64,000 nucleotides of DNA from VRUE01 sp963727465 (GCA_963727465.1 CAVSGL010000004.1:92421-156420), one strand, 5' to 3'. Positions 8,052-17,194 are shown, numbered from the stretch's first letter. Numbers and translations are program-made. Notes: a model not told the origin generated them from the letters alone.

Positions 8052-9400
8052 CCCTGCCGCCCGGCCCGCGGATGCCGAGCGCCCTACAGGCGGTCGGCTG
8101 GGCGACCCGCCCCTACCCGATGATGAAGCGCTGCCAGGAGCGCTTCGGCGACACCTTCACCCTGCGCATCCTGCACTCGGGGACGTGGGTCTTCCTCTGC
8201 GACCCCGCCGACGTGAAAAAAGTCTTCACGGCGCCCTCGGGCAACCTCGGCGTCGCCCTCGCCAACCCGTTGCTGCTGCCGGTGCTCGGGCCGCGCTCGG
8301 TGATGCTGCTGGAGGAACCGGCGCACATGGTGCGGCGGCGGACGATGCTGCCGCCGTTCCACGGCAAGCGGATGGGCGCCGACGCCGAGATGATGGCCGG
8401 GGTGACGCGCGAGGTGGTGCGCTCCTGGCCCAGCGGCGAGCCGTTCGAGCTCTGGCCGCACATGCAGGCGATCACCCAGGAGGTGATCATGCGCTCGGTC
8501 TTCGGCGCCGACGAGGCCGAGCGGCTGGGTGGGCTGCGCAAGCTGCTGCACCGGCTGACCGCGGCGCTCAACGATCCCGGCCGGCTGCGCAAGGCGGCGG
8601 CGCTGGGGCCGCGCTGGCTGGCCCGCAACGGCGGCTTCCGAGCGGCGATGGAGCCGGTCGAAGCGGCCCTCCTGGAAGAGGTCGAGCGGCGCCGGCGGGC
8701 GGGCGAGAACGGCCGCAGGGACATCGTCTCGATCCTGATCGACGCCCGCTACGAGGACGGCTCGCCGCTGAGCGAGCGCGACCTGCGCGACGAACTGATG
8801 ACCCTGCTGACCGACGGGCCGACCTCCTCCTCGCTGGCCTGGGTGTTCGAGCGCCTGCTGCGCCACCCCGAGAAGCTGCGGCGCCTCCAGGAGGAGGTCT
8901 GGGAGGGCGCCGAGGACACCTACATGGACGCGGTGGTCAAAGAGACGCTGCGGCTCTGCCCGCCGGTGCCGGTGGTCGTGCGCAAGCTGCTCGAGCCGCT
9001 GGAGCTGGGCGGGTACGAGCTGCCGGCGGGGACCGTCGTCGCCCCCTGCGTCTACCTGATCCACCGCAACGAGGAGATCTACCCGCAGCCGCGCCACTTC
9101 CTGCCCGAGCGCTTCCTCGAGCAGCCGCCCGGCACCTACACCTGGATCCCGTTCGGCGGCGGCACGCGGCGCTGCCTCGCCGCGAGCTACGCCGAGCTGG
9201 AGATGAAACGGGTGCTGCGCACGGTGCTCAGCGAGGTCGAGCTGCGCCCGGCCGACGCCGACTCCGAGCACGCGCGGCGCAGCGCGATCTCCTTCAGCCC
9301 CGACAAGCGCGGCCGCGTGATCGCCGAACCGCGCACCCCCGTCCCCGCAGTCGTCGAAGAGCCGAGCGAGCCGTGGCGCCCGAGTCCGATCTACTCGTAG
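8048..9400 (+). CDS. Cytochrome P450
   Basis: 450 residues, start ATG overlapping the mutase stop. The K-helix ExxR is in KETLRLCPPVP, the PERF motif in LPERFLEQPPG, and the heme-binding loop FGGGTRRCLAA places the thiolate ligand at Cys376. The I-helix reads LTDGPTSSSLAW, lacking the usual (A/G)GxDT acid-threonine pair; the Ser/Thr run may substitute, or the oxygen-activation chemistry may be unusual. It needs redox partners that are not encoded nearby. In this operon it presumably oxidises the aromatic intermediate. Its 3' end overlaps the next gene by 28 bp. Confidence 0.92.
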   Translation: MTLPPGPRMPSALQAVGWATRPYPMMKRCQERFGDTFTLRILHSGTWVFLCDPADVKKVFTAPSGNLGVALANPLLLPVLGPRSVMLLEEPAHMVRRRTMLPPFHGKRMGADAEMMAGVTREVVRSWPSGEPFELWPHMQAITQEVIMRSVFGADEAERLGGLRKLLHRLTAALNDPGRLRKAAALGPRWLARNGGFRAAMEPVEAALLEEVERRRRAGENGRRDIVSILIDARYEDGSPLSERDLRDELMTLLTDGPTSSSLAWVFERLLRHPEKLRRLQEEVWEGAEDTYMDAVVKETLRLCPPVPVVVRKLLEPLELGGYELPAGTVVAPCVYLIHRNEEIYPQPRHFLPERFLEQPPGTYTWIPFGGGTRRCLAASYAELEMKRVLRTVLSEVELRPADADSEHARRSAISFSPDKRGRVIAEPRTPVPAVVEEPSEPWRPSPIYS

Positions 9401-10704
9401 TCGGCGCAGGGGCGAAGGCCGCCGCGCTGGCGGTCAAGGTGCACGCCTTCAACAGCCTCGGCCTCGGGCCGGTCTCGCTGAAGACCGTCGAGGCGACCGA
9501 CGTCGCCGCCTCCTGGAAAGGCCTCAACGGGATGACCTCGGGCGAGGAGCCATTGGCGGTGACGCCGATCAAGGACGTCGGCTTCCCCTACCAGAGCTGG
9601 CGCGAGTTCGGCGAGGCCGGCGAGGCGATCGACGAGGAGGCGATGCGCTTCTCCTGGCAGCGCTACATGGTCGGGCAGCGCCGCTACGCGCGCTGGATCG
9701 ACGCCGGCTCGCCCTCGGTGCGCCACCGCGACTACGGCGAGTACCTGACCTGGGTGCTGGAGCGCGCCAGCGAGGGGGTCAGCCACCTCGCCGGACGCGT
9801 CACCCGCGTCAGCCTCGAGAACGACGAGCACTGGGCGGTCGAGGTCGAGGGGGCGGACGGGACCTCACGGCACACGGCGGCCTCGCTGGTCCTCACCGGC
9901 CCCGGCGTGCACCGCGACTTCCCGCACGAGGCGGAGATCGCCGACCGCGTCTTCCACTGCGACAGCCGGCGCGAGGAGTTCGCCGAGCTGCCCGAGGAGA
10001 GCGCCTGCGACGTGGCGATCGTCGGCGGCGGCGAGAGCGCCCTCTCCTGCATGATGTTCCTGCGCGGCTTCCGCCCCCACTCCCGGTTCACGATCTACAC
10101 GCCGATGGTGCCGATGAGCCGCGGCGAGAGCTTCCTCGAGAACCGCGTCTTCTCCAACCCCGACGAGATCGAGTGGGAGTCGCTCGACCAGACGACGCGG
10201 CGCGACTTCGTCAAGCACTCCGACCGCGGCGTCTTCGACCCGCCGAGCCTGGCGGCGATCGCCTACGACGACCGCTGCCGCTTCGTCATCGGCCGCGTCA
10301 GCGAGGTCTTCGCGGCGCGCGGGGGCGCCGGCGTGCGGCTGCGGCACCACTCGCCGCACGGCGAGGCGGGCCCGGAGCACGACTTCGTCGTCAACTGCAC
10401 CGGCTTCGACCTGCTGACGCAGCTGCGCGGCATGTTCGACCCGCGGACCCGAACGGAGATCGAGGGCAGGGTCGGCCCGATCTGGGACACGCCGGCCGGA
10501 GTCGAGACGCCGATCGGCCGCAGCCTCGAGCTGCGCGGCATGACCCCGCGCCTGCACATCCCCGGCGCCGCAGGGCTCAGCCAGGGCCCCGGCTTCGCCA
10601 ACCTCGGCGCGCTCGGGCTGCTCTCCAACCGGGTGCTGGAGCCGCTGTACGAGGAGCGCCGCCGCGCGCATCCGGTAAGCGATCGTATTTCTGTAAATAC
10701 TTGA
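9373..10704 (+). CDS. SidA/IucD/PvdA-like flavin N-hydroxylating monooxygenase
   Basis: 443 residues from GTG 9373, overlapping the P450 end. LLVVGAGAKAAALAVKV near residue 6 is the FAD-binding glycine motif; VAIVGGGESALSCM near residue 213 is the NADPH-binding motif; VVNCTGFD near the C-terminal third is the ATG-like motif (D/N-x-x-x-x-A/C-T-G-Y/F). This arrangement is that of class B N-hydroxylases that turn primary amines (Lys, Orn) into hydroxylamines. In this operon an aromatic or aliphatic amine made from aminodeoxychorismate is a plausible substrate. It is the last gene of the coupled set; its TGA lies within the -35 of the next promoter. Confidence 0.85.
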   Translation: MAPESDLLVVGAGAKAAALAVKVHAFNSLGLGPVSLKTVEATDVAASWKGLNGMTSGEEPLAVTPIKDVGFPYQSWREFGEAGEAIDEEAMRFSWQRYMVGQRRYARWIDAGSPSVRHRDYGEYLTWVLERASEGVSHLAGRVTRVSLENDEHWAVEVEGADGTSRHTAASLVLTGPGVHRDFPHEAEIADRVFHCDSRREEFAELPEESACDVAIVGGGESALSCMMFLRGFRPHSRFTIYTPMVPMSRGESFLENRVFSNPDEIEWESLDQTTRRDFVKHSDRGVFDPPSLAAIAYDDRCRFVIGRVSEVFAARGGAGVRLRHHSPHGEAGPEHDFVVNCTGFDLLTQLRGMFDPRTRTEIEGRVGPIWDTPAGVETPIGRSLELRGMTPRLHIPGAAGLSQGPGFANLGALGLLSNRVLEPLYEERRRAHPVSDRISVNT

Positions 10705-10729
10705 CAAGTTTTTGTCTATCTCATAGGGT
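10685..10729 (+). promoter_or_regulatory. Promoter with two inverted repeats
   Basis: TTGACA (10701-10706) and TAGGGT (10724-10729) with 17-bp spacing. Upstream is a perfect inverted repeat GTATTT/AAATAC (10685-10700), and GACAA/TTGTC (10703-10716) overlaps the -35, so repressor control is plausible. The start codon at 10737 falls where transcription would begin, suggesting a leaderless mRNA. Confidence 0.6.
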
Positions 10730-10736
10730 CAGCGCA

Positions 10737-12281
10737 ATGACGGGAGTCATTCAGCGGCGGGGGTACGCCTGGGGGATGGCGGCGCTGGCGTTGCTCGCCG
10801 GCGCCGCCCTGCTGGCCGGCGGCTGCGGCGGCGGCTCCTCGAGCAGCTCGGTCAGCTTCACGGGCAACGCCTATCCGAACGTCGATCCGGCGAACAGCCG
10901 CCAGGCCAAGGGGAAGATCAACTCCTCCACCGTCGACGAACTCGAAGAAGCCTGGAGCCTGCCGCTGACCGCGCAGAGCAGCTTCGGCGCCTACGCGTCC
11001 TCGCCGATCGTCAGCAACGGGGTGATCTACCTACAGGACCTCGAATCGAACGTGCAGGCGGTCGACCTGGAAAGCGGCGACGTCCTCTGGACGAAACGCT
11101 ACGAACAGCCCGACCAGGGCCCGAACGGGGTCGTCGCAGCCGACGGGCGCGTCTTCGGCGGCACCCCGACCGCGGCCTTCGCGCTCGACCAGGAAACCGG
11201 CAAGCAGCTCTGGTCGGTGCAGCTGACGCGCAACGAAAGCGAGGGGATCGACATGGCCCCCGGCTACGAGAACGGCACGGTCTTCATCTCCACCGTCCCC
11301 TGGAACGCCGCCTCCTACTACGAAGGCGGCGGTGTCGGCGTGCTCTGGGCGCTCGACGCGAAGACCGGGAAGAAACTGTGGCACTTCGACACGGTGCCGA
11401 AAAGCCTCTGGGGCAAGCCCGCGGTCAACGCCGGCGGCGGCCTCTGGTACACGCCCGCCTTCGACGGCAGGGGCTCGATGTACTTCGGCGTCGGCAACCC
11501 GGCGCCCTTCCCGGGCGCCGAAGGCTCGCCGTGGGGCTCGAGCCGTCCCGGCCCCAACCTCTACACCGACTCGATCGTGAAGATGGACACGAAGACCGGC
11601 AAGATGGACTGGTACTTCCAGCTGACCCCGCACGACCTCTACGACTGGGACCTACAGGGGCCGCCGATGCTGATGAAGGCGGGCGGCCGGGAACTCGTCG
11701 TCGCCGCCGGCAAGGCCGGGGTCGCTCTGGCCCTCGACGCCAAGAGCGGCAAGCTCGTCTGGAAGCGGCCGGTCGGCAAACACAACGGCCACGACGAAGA
11801 CGGCCTGCTGGCGATGCGCGGCGAAACCTCGAAGCTGAAGGCCTCCGCCGAAGTCTATCCCGGGACCCTGGGCGGAGTGATCGCGCCGATGGCGACCGAC
11901 GGCACCTCCGTCTTCGCGCCGATCGTCAACCATCCGGTCACCGCGACGCCGACCGCGATCGAAGAATCCAGCCCCGAAAACTCCGGCGAACTGGTCGCCC
12001 TCGACGCGAAGTCGGGCGCGGTCGGGTGGAAGCACGAATTCGCCCTGGCGCCGGCATTCGGCGCGACGACCGTGGTCAACGACGTCGTCTTCGCCACGAC
12101 CTTCGACGGCAAAGTGACCGCCTTCGACACGAAGAGCGGCCGCCTGCTCTGGCAGGCGGAACTGCCGGCCGGCAGCAACGCCGGCGTGGCGGTCTCGGGG
12201 GACACGGTGATCGCCGCCGCCGGCGTCGCCTCCGCCGAAGGGCAGACGCCGCAGATCGTCGCCTACCGCCTCGGCGGCTGA
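10737..12281 (+). CDS. Lipoprotein with PQQ-type beta-propeller repeats
   Basis: 514 residues. An N-terminal signal peptide ends in the lipobox LAGGC, putting the lipid-modified Cys at residue 30, followed by a Gly/Ser-rich tether. The rest is a quinoprotein-like propeller with repeated blade motifs such as LWALDAKTGKKLWHF, IVKMDTKTGKMDWYFQL and LVALDAKSGAVGWK. HDLYDWDLQGPP resembles the segment of PQQ alcohol dehydrogenases, but I do not see the adjacent-Cys pair of true PQQ enzymes, so catalysis is uncertain. It has its own promoter immediately after the biosynthetic operon; it could serve in export or periplasmic oxidation of the product, or be unrelated. Confidence 0.82.
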   Translation: MTGVIQRRGYAWGMAALALLAGAALLAGGCGGGSSSSSVSFTGNAYPNVDPANSRQAKGKINSSTVDELEEAWSLPLTAQSSFGAYASSPIVSNGVIYLQDLESNVQAVDLESGDVLWTKRYEQPDQGPNGVVAADGRVFGGTPTAAFALDQETGKQLWSVQLTRNESEGIDMAPGYENGTVFISTVPWNAASYYEGGGVGVLWALDAKTGKKLWHFDTVPKSLWGKPAVNAGGGLWYTPAFDGRGSMYFGVGNPAPFPGAEGSPWGSSRPGPNLYTDSIVKMDTKTGKMDWYFQLTPHDLYDWDLQGPPMLMKAGGRELVVAAGKAGVALALDAKSGKLVWKRPVGKHNGHDEDGLLAMRGETSKLKASAEVYPGTLGGVIAPMATDGTSVFAPIVNHPVTATPTAIEESSPENSGELVALDAKSGAVGWKHEFALAPAFGATTVVNDVVFATTFDGKVTAFDTKSGRLLWQAELPAGSNAGVAVSGDTVIAAAGVASAEGQTPQIVAYRLGG

Positions 12282-12288
12282 GCCCGGC

Positions 12289-12825
12289 TCAACCGAGCAG
12301 CGGATGCGTGAGGCCGTGCTCGGCGCAGATCCGCGGCACGCTCTCCATCTCGAACTCGATGTTGTAGCGCTCGCCCAGCGCCTCGGGATCGAAGCTGCCG
12401 TCCCTGGTCGACTCGTCGAACTCGCGGAAGAAGTGCTCGAAGCCGCCCGGCGAGATCAGCTCGAGGATGCGGGCCGGCTCGTCGCCGGCGTTCCAGAACG
12501 TGTGCCACTGGTCGCGCGGCTTGAAGGCGAGCTCGCCGGCCTCGGCGTGGACGACGTCGTCGCCGAGCAGCGCCCCCATGCGGCCCTCGAGCACGAAGCT
12601 GTACTCGTCGACGCCGGTGTGGCGGTGCAGCGGCGCGCAGAGCGAGCGCGGCGGGATCGGGTGTTCGACCAGCGAGAAGCCGCCGCCGGACTCCTCGCCC
12701 CAGACGAGGAAGCGGGCGTCGCAGCCGCCGAGCTCGGCGACGTGGCCGTCGGCCGGGCCGACCTTGCGCGGGCCCTGCGAGGCGTCGAAGCGCCGCAGGG
12801 CGTCGGTGATCTGGGTGGCTGACAT
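12289..12825 (-). CDS. Cupin-domain protein (quercetinase-like)
   Basis: 178 residues, start ATG at 12825 with a GGAGG ribosome-binding site. The cupin barrel is visible in APLHRHTGVDEYSFVLEGRMG (His-His-Glu metal ligands around residues 67-75) and AFKPRDQWHTFWNAGDEPAR (second motif His). The C-terminal part contains an FREFDE segment seen in related hypothetical cupins. Function is probably a metal-dependent small-molecule dioxygenase or binding protein. It is divergent from a TetR-type gene, sharing an 84-bp intergenic region with a direct repeat, so it is probably the target of that regulator. Confidence 0.85.
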   Translation of the reverse strand: MSATQITDALRRFDASQGPRKVGPADGHVAELGGCDARFLVWGEESGGGFSLVEHPIPPRSLCAPLHRHTGVDEYSFVLEGRMGALLGDDVVHAEAGELAFKPRDQWHTFWNAGDEPARILELISPGGFEHFFREFDESTRDGSFDPEALGERYNIEFEMESVPRICAEHGLTHPLLG

Positions 12826-12838
12826 CTTGGGACCTCCA

Positions 12839-12905
12839 ATTCGTTGAACGTAAGTGTTCGATGAACGTAGCACGCGTCCGCGGCCTGTGTCAATATTCGT
12901 TGAAC
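12839..12905. promoter_or_regulatory. Candidate TetR operator repeats
   Basis: ATTCGTTGAAC occurs twice (12839-12849 and 12895-12905) in the divergent cupin/TetR intergenic region, with a further GTTCGATGAAC (12856-12866) related to the first. Paired sites close to both start codons fit autoregulated TetR control of the cupin gene. Confidence 0.5.
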
Positions 12906-12909
12906 AGAT

Positions 12910-13519
12910 ATGTCCACGAAAAGCGAGACCCCGGCCAGGCGGCCCTACCGCAAGCGGCGCCGCGCCGCGCAGGAGGACGAGACGCGCCGGCGGATCACCG
13001 AAGCGGCGGTCGACCTGCACGGCTCGGTCGGCCCGGCGAAGACGACGATCAGCGCCGTGGCCGAGCGCGCCGGCGTGCAGCGGGCGACCGTCTACCGCCA
13101 CTTCCCCGACGAAGAGGCGATCTTCGCCGCCTGCTCCGCGCACTGGATGTCCGAGCACCCGCTGCCCGATCTCGCCGCCTGGGCGGCGGTCGGCGATCCG
13201 GATGAGCGGCTGCGAACCGGTCTCGGCGAGCTCTACGCCTGGTTCGAGCGCGGCGAGGAGATGCTCGAAGAAGACGACCCGCGACGTCGCCGTGGTGCCG
13301 GCGCTGCGGCCGGCGATGGAGGGCTCCGCGCTGTGGGCCGAGGCGGCGGCCGAGACGCTGATGCGCGGTCGCCGTGAGCGCGGCGGCCGACGGCGGCGCG
13401 TGCGCGCGGCGATCGGGCACGCCCTCTCCTTCCCCACCTGGCGCTCGCTGGCCCGCGAGCAGGGGCTGAGCCGGGACGACGCGGTCGATTTGATCGCCGC
13501 GCTGGTGGATGTGGCGTAA
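12910..13519 (+). pseudogene. TetR-family regulator, frameshifted
   Basis: The N-terminal helix-turn-helix is clear: TTISAVAERAGVQRATVYRHF around residues 38-58. The reading frame is broken near 13268, in CTCGAAGAAGACG; deleting one A restores a continuous protein of about 202 residues that goes on through TRDVAVVPALRPAMEG to the stop at 13517-13519. The ligand-binding half is therefore conserved in the other frame. It may be a recent mutation or a sequencing error: several genes here show the same one-extra-A pattern. If functional, it would repress the divergent cupin gene through the repeats between them. Confidence 0.8.
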
Positions 13520-14036
13520 CCTCTCCCCCGTGCCCGCAACGGAGCAATCCAGCGAGGCAGGCGCCGTCGCCCGCGCCTACTTCGAGGCGATCGCGCGGCG
13601 CGACCTGGAGGCGATGACCGGCTTCTGGGAACCGGGCGGGACCGGCGAGATCCACGGCCTCGTCGAGCTGACCGCGCCGCACAGCTACCGCGCCTGGTTC
13701 GCCAACCTCTTCGCCGCCTTCCCCGACTTCAGCTTCGAGATCCTCGACGTCGCCGCCGAGGGCGAGAGGGCGGCGGTGCGCTGGCGCGCGACCGGCAGCT
13801 TCAGCGGCGATGCCCGCTTCGAGGGCATGGACCCGACCGGCGCCCGCGTCGACCTCAGCGGCTGCGACATGCTGACGATTCGCGAAGGCAGGATCCAGCG
13901 CAACGACGCCTACCTGAACGGCGCCCAGATGGCGCAGCAGCTCGGCGCCCTGCCGCCGGCCGGCTCGCTGCCCGAGCGGGCGATGCTCGCCGCGCTCAAC
14001 CTGAAGACGCAGCTGCTGCGGGCTCTGCGTCGCTGA
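13509..14036 (+). CDS. SnoaL-like / NTF2-fold protein (nuclear transport factor 2-like ester cyclase family)
   Basis: Up to 175 residues; GTG 13530 (giving MPATEQSSEAG) is an equally good start because no clear ribosome-binding site favours either. The pattern VARAYFEAIARRDLEAMTGFW, then GLVELTAPHSYRAWFANLFAAF and a C-terminal FEGMDPTGARVDLSGCDM matches SnoaL-like cone-shaped NTF2 domains, which cyclise, isomerise or bind small hydrophobic molecules. It overlaps the end of the TetR gene by a few bases and its 3' end overlaps the convergent reductase gene. Specific function unknown. Confidence 0.75.
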   Translation: MWRNLSPVPATEQSSEAGAVARAYFEAIARRDLEAMTGFWEPGGTGEIHGLVELTAPHSYRAWFANLFAAFPDFSFEILDVAAEGERAAVRWRATGSFSGDARFEGMDPTGARVDLSGCDMLTIREGRIQRNDAYLNGAQMAQQLGALPPAGSLPERAMLAALNLKTQLLRALRR

Positions 14037-14550
14037 CCGGCGTCAGCCGGATCACCTGGATCTCACGGTTCGCGGCGCGCTCTTCGTAGTTGGCGTAGGC
14101 GCGGGTCAGCTGCTTCGCCAGGCCCCAGAGCCGCTCGCGGTCCTCGCCCGTGGCGATCGAAGCGCGGAAGCGGCCGCGGTAGCCGCCGGCCAGGACTTCG
14201 ACCTCGGGGTTGGCCTTGACGTTGTAGTACCAGGCCGGGTGCCCCTCGCGGCCGTAGTTGGAGGCCATCACGACCGCGTCCTCGCCGTCGGTGAAGTAGA
14301 GCAGCGGCGTTTCCCGCTGCTTGCCGCTGCGGGCGCCGGTGTGGGTGAGGAAGAGCATGTTGAGCGGCAGCGAGCCGAAGCGGCCGCCGCTGAGGCGGAA
14401 GAGCGCGCGGTCGATCGGCGGCGCGACGTGGATCACCCACCAGCGCGCCGCGCCGGTCAGCGCGAGCGGCTCGATCAGCCGTACCCGGAGCGGCCGCCTG
14501 GTCGGATCGACCTTCGGGATCTCCGTTCGCCGCGCCATCGTCACGATCAT
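13996..14550 (-). CDS. Deazaflavin (F420)-dependent nitroreductase family protein
   Basis: 184 residues from ATG 14550, preferred because AAGGG lies just upstream; an in-frame ATG at 14538 is possible. LTHTGARSGKQRETPLLYF and VVMASNYGREGHPAWYYNV are the split-barrel F420-binding motifs of Ddn-like proteins, and the C-terminal YANYEERAANREIQVIRL is typical. The family reduces quinones, fatty acids or nitro compounds with F420H2, consistent with an actinobacterial host that makes F420. The gene is convergent with the SnoaL-like gene (41-bp overlap) and divergent from the GMC oxidoreductase. Confidence 0.88.
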   Translation of the reverse strand: MIVTMARRTEIPKVDPTRRPLRVRLIEPLALTGAARWWVIHVAPPIDRALFRLSGGRFGSLPLNMLFLTHTGARSGKQRETPLLYFTDGEDAVVMASNYGREGHPAWYYNVKANPEVEVLAGGYRGRFRASIATGEDRERLWGLAKQLTRAYANYEERAANREIQVIRLTPVSDAEPAAAASSG

Positions 14551-14618
14551 AACTTGCCCTTCGCGCGCCGGCGAGGTACGTTCGTCGGTGGGTTCGACCA
14601 CTCAGAGGGAGCGTGATC

Positions 14619-16596
14619 ATGGCCGTTGCTCAGTCGATCTTCAATGAGGCGCGGCGGGCGACCCTGGAGGCGCTCTGCGAGACGTTCGTGCCGGGCGTCG
14701 AGAGCGACAGCGCCGACCCGGTTGAGGCCGCGTTCATGGCCCGCGGCGCCGGCGACCTGAAGGTGGCGGCGCAGCTCGAGGGGCTGCTGGCCGAAGCGAT
14801 GACGCCGGACGAGATCGAGGCGCTCGGCGGGCTGCTCGACGCGCTCGCCGCCGAGGGCTTCGACGAGGCGCCGCCGGAGGCGCGCACCGCGATCGTCCAC
14901 GGCTTTCGCGAACAGGACCCGGCCGCGAAGCTCGGCCTCGAGCAGGTCAAGGACCTGACGATCCTCTTCTTCTACGCGCTGCCCGACGAGGCCGGCTCCA
15001 ACCCGAACTGGGAGGCGGTCGGCTACCCGGGCCCCGTCTCCCCCGCTCCCGACGCGGCGGCGGCGCCGAAGACGATCGCGGTCGAGGCCGTCGCCGGGCC
15101 GGCGGCGACGCTGCGCGCCGACATCTGCGTCGTCGGCTCGGGCTCCGGGGGCGCCGTGATCGCCGCCCGCTGCGCGGCGGCCGGCAAGGACGTGCTCGTG
15201 CTCGAGGCCGGCGGCTACCGCAACGAGCAGGACTTCAAGCAGCTCGAGCTGCCCGGCTACCTGGAGCTCTACTACGGCGGCGGCCTGGCGGCGTCGGAGT
15301 CGGGCTCGATCGCCGTGCTCGCCGGCCAGACGCTGGGCGGCGGCACGGTCGTCAACTACATGAACTGCGTGCGCCCGCCGGAGCGGGTGCTGGGCGAGTG
15401 GGCGGCGCACGGCCTCGAGGGGCTCGACCAGCCCGGCTTCGTCGCCGAGCACGTCGACGCGGTGATGGAGCGGCTCGGCGCCAACACGGAGGCGACGGCG
15501 CAGAACGCCACCCACCGCCGGCTGATCGCCGGCTGCGACGCGCTCGGCTACGAGCACCGGCCGATCTGGCGCAACGCCTCGCTCGACGACGAGCCGGCCG
15601 AATGCGGCTACTGCGCGTTCGGCTGCCAGCGGGGCTGCAAGCGCTCGGCGATGAAGACCTGGCTTCAGGACGCCGCCGACGCCGGCGCCCGCGTCGTCGT
15701 CGGCTGCCACGCCGAGCGGGTGCTGAGCGAGGACGGGCGCGCCGTCGGGAGTCGAGGCAAGCGTGACCGGAGCGGACGGCGCGAGCGCCGCGCTCACGGT
15801 CGAGGCGCCGACCGTGGTCGTCGCCGGCGGCGCGGTCGAGTCGCCGGCGCTGCTGCTGCGCAGCGAGATCGGCGGTCCCGCCGTCGGCAGGAACCTGCGC
15901 CTGCACCCCGCCTACATGGTCGTCGGGCTCTACGACGAGCGGATCGAGGGCTGGCAGGGGCAGATCCAGTCGGCGCTCTCCGATCGCTTCTCCGAGCTCG
16001 AGGACGGCTGCGGCTTCCTGATCGAGGCGGTCGGGATCGCGCCGGGCCTGGTCGGCTCGGCGCTTCCCTGGGACTCCGGCGCCGCGCACAAGGCGCTGAT
16101 GCAGACCCTGCCCTGGCAGGCGCCCTTCATCACCGTCGCCCGCGACCACGGCGCCGGCGAGGTCGTGCTCGACGAGCACGGCCGCGCCCTGGTGCGCTGG
16201 GAGCTCGACGACGAGGTCGACGCGCGGCTCGCCCGCCGCGCCAACGTCGAGCTCGCCCGCCTCCAGCGGGCGGCCGGCGCGAGCGAGATCCTCACCCTGC
16301 ACGCGCGCGAGCTGCGCTGGCGCTCGGGCGAGGACTTCGACGCCTACGTCGAGGCGGTCGAGGCGGCGAGCTACGCGCCCAACGACGTCACCTGCTTCAC
16401 CGCGCACCAGATGGGCTCCTGCCGGATGGGCGCCGACCCGGCGACCTCGGTCGCCGACGGGCGCGGCGAGCTGCACGACACCGAGGGCGTCTGGATCGGC
16501 GACGGCAGCGCCTTCCCCAGCGCCCCCGGCGTCAACCCGATGGTCTCGATCATGAGCCTCGCCCACCGCACGGCCGCCGAGATCCTCGCCGCATAG
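14619..16596 (+). pseudogene. GMC-family oxidoreductase, frameshifted
   Basis: Start ATG 14619 with a GGGAG ribosome-binding site. An N-terminal helical region (residues 1-150) precedes the FAD-binding motif DICVVGSGSGGAVIAARCA near residue 168. The chain then breaks near 15750: GTCGGGAGTCGAGG gives a continuous frame if one A is removed, after which TVVVAGGAVESPALLLRS and the C-terminal catalytic region FTAHQMGSCRMG and SAPGVNPMVSIMSLAHRTA follow. The architecture resembles plant-type long-chain alcohol oxidases and cholesterol-oxidase-like GMC enzymes. About 658 residues if repaired. The break is either a real mutation or one of several single-A sequence errors here. Confidence 0.82.
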
Positions 16597-16668
16597 ACAC
16601 GCCGCGAGTTGGACGGGGCGGCGTCTCCGCCGCCCCGTCCTCCGCGCCGCAGCGCAGGTCCGTCCGGC

Positions 16669-17079
16669 CTAGAACGAACCCAGATTCTTCGATATGCCGT
16701 GGGCCTCGTCGGAGACCACGACGTTGCTGAACCTCACCGTCATCGGCGGACTGCATTCCGGCTGGAAGCTCGCAGTCAGCGTCAGCGAGAAGTAGGCCTT
16801 GCCGTTCTGCACCGGGAAATCGCCCTCGGCCGAGACCGATTCCTTGTTCACCGCTTTCGGGTGATGCCCGCCCCCATTGATGCATTCGGCCGTCGCCGTG
16901 ACCACGATGTGGACCTGGGTCTCGTTGCCGAGACCGGCCTCCTTCCCTTCGACGGTCAGGCTGTTGTCCGTGCGCGTCGCCGTGACTTTGACGAAATGCG
17001 GGCTGCCGGCCCACACCGCGGTCGCCGCGACCGCCAGCGCCGTCAACGCCAGAGCCGTCAAGACGAGTAATCGACGCAT
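16669..17079 (-). CDS. Secreted protein of unknown function
   Basis: 136 residues with an N-terminal signal peptide (MRRLLVLTALALTALAVAAT, cleavage likely after AVWA near residue 24). The mature part is a short beta-rich domain with two Cys (CINGG and PECSPPM) that could form one disulphide. I do not recognise a family; proteins of this shape are common as exported small proteins in actinobacteria. It has GGAGG 5' of the start. The stretch from 17080 to 17194 beyond it holds an inverted repeat (CCCAGG/CCTGGG near 17113) but no gene. Confidence 0.65.
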   Translation of the reverse strand: MRRLLVLTALALTALAVAATAVWAGSPHFVKVTATRTDNSLTVEGKEAGLGNETQVHIVVTATAECINGGGHHPKAVNKESVSAEGDFPVQNGKAYFSLTLTASFQPECSPPMTVRFSNVVVSDEAHGISKNLGSF

Positions 17080-17194
17080 TGGAAACCTCCTTTGGGCACG
17101 TGTGCGCGCCCTCCCAGGGACTCCTGGGCCTACTTACAGCGAACCACCCCGTCCTCGCTGTGAACCAATCAACGTAGCACCGGGGGCCGCTGCC

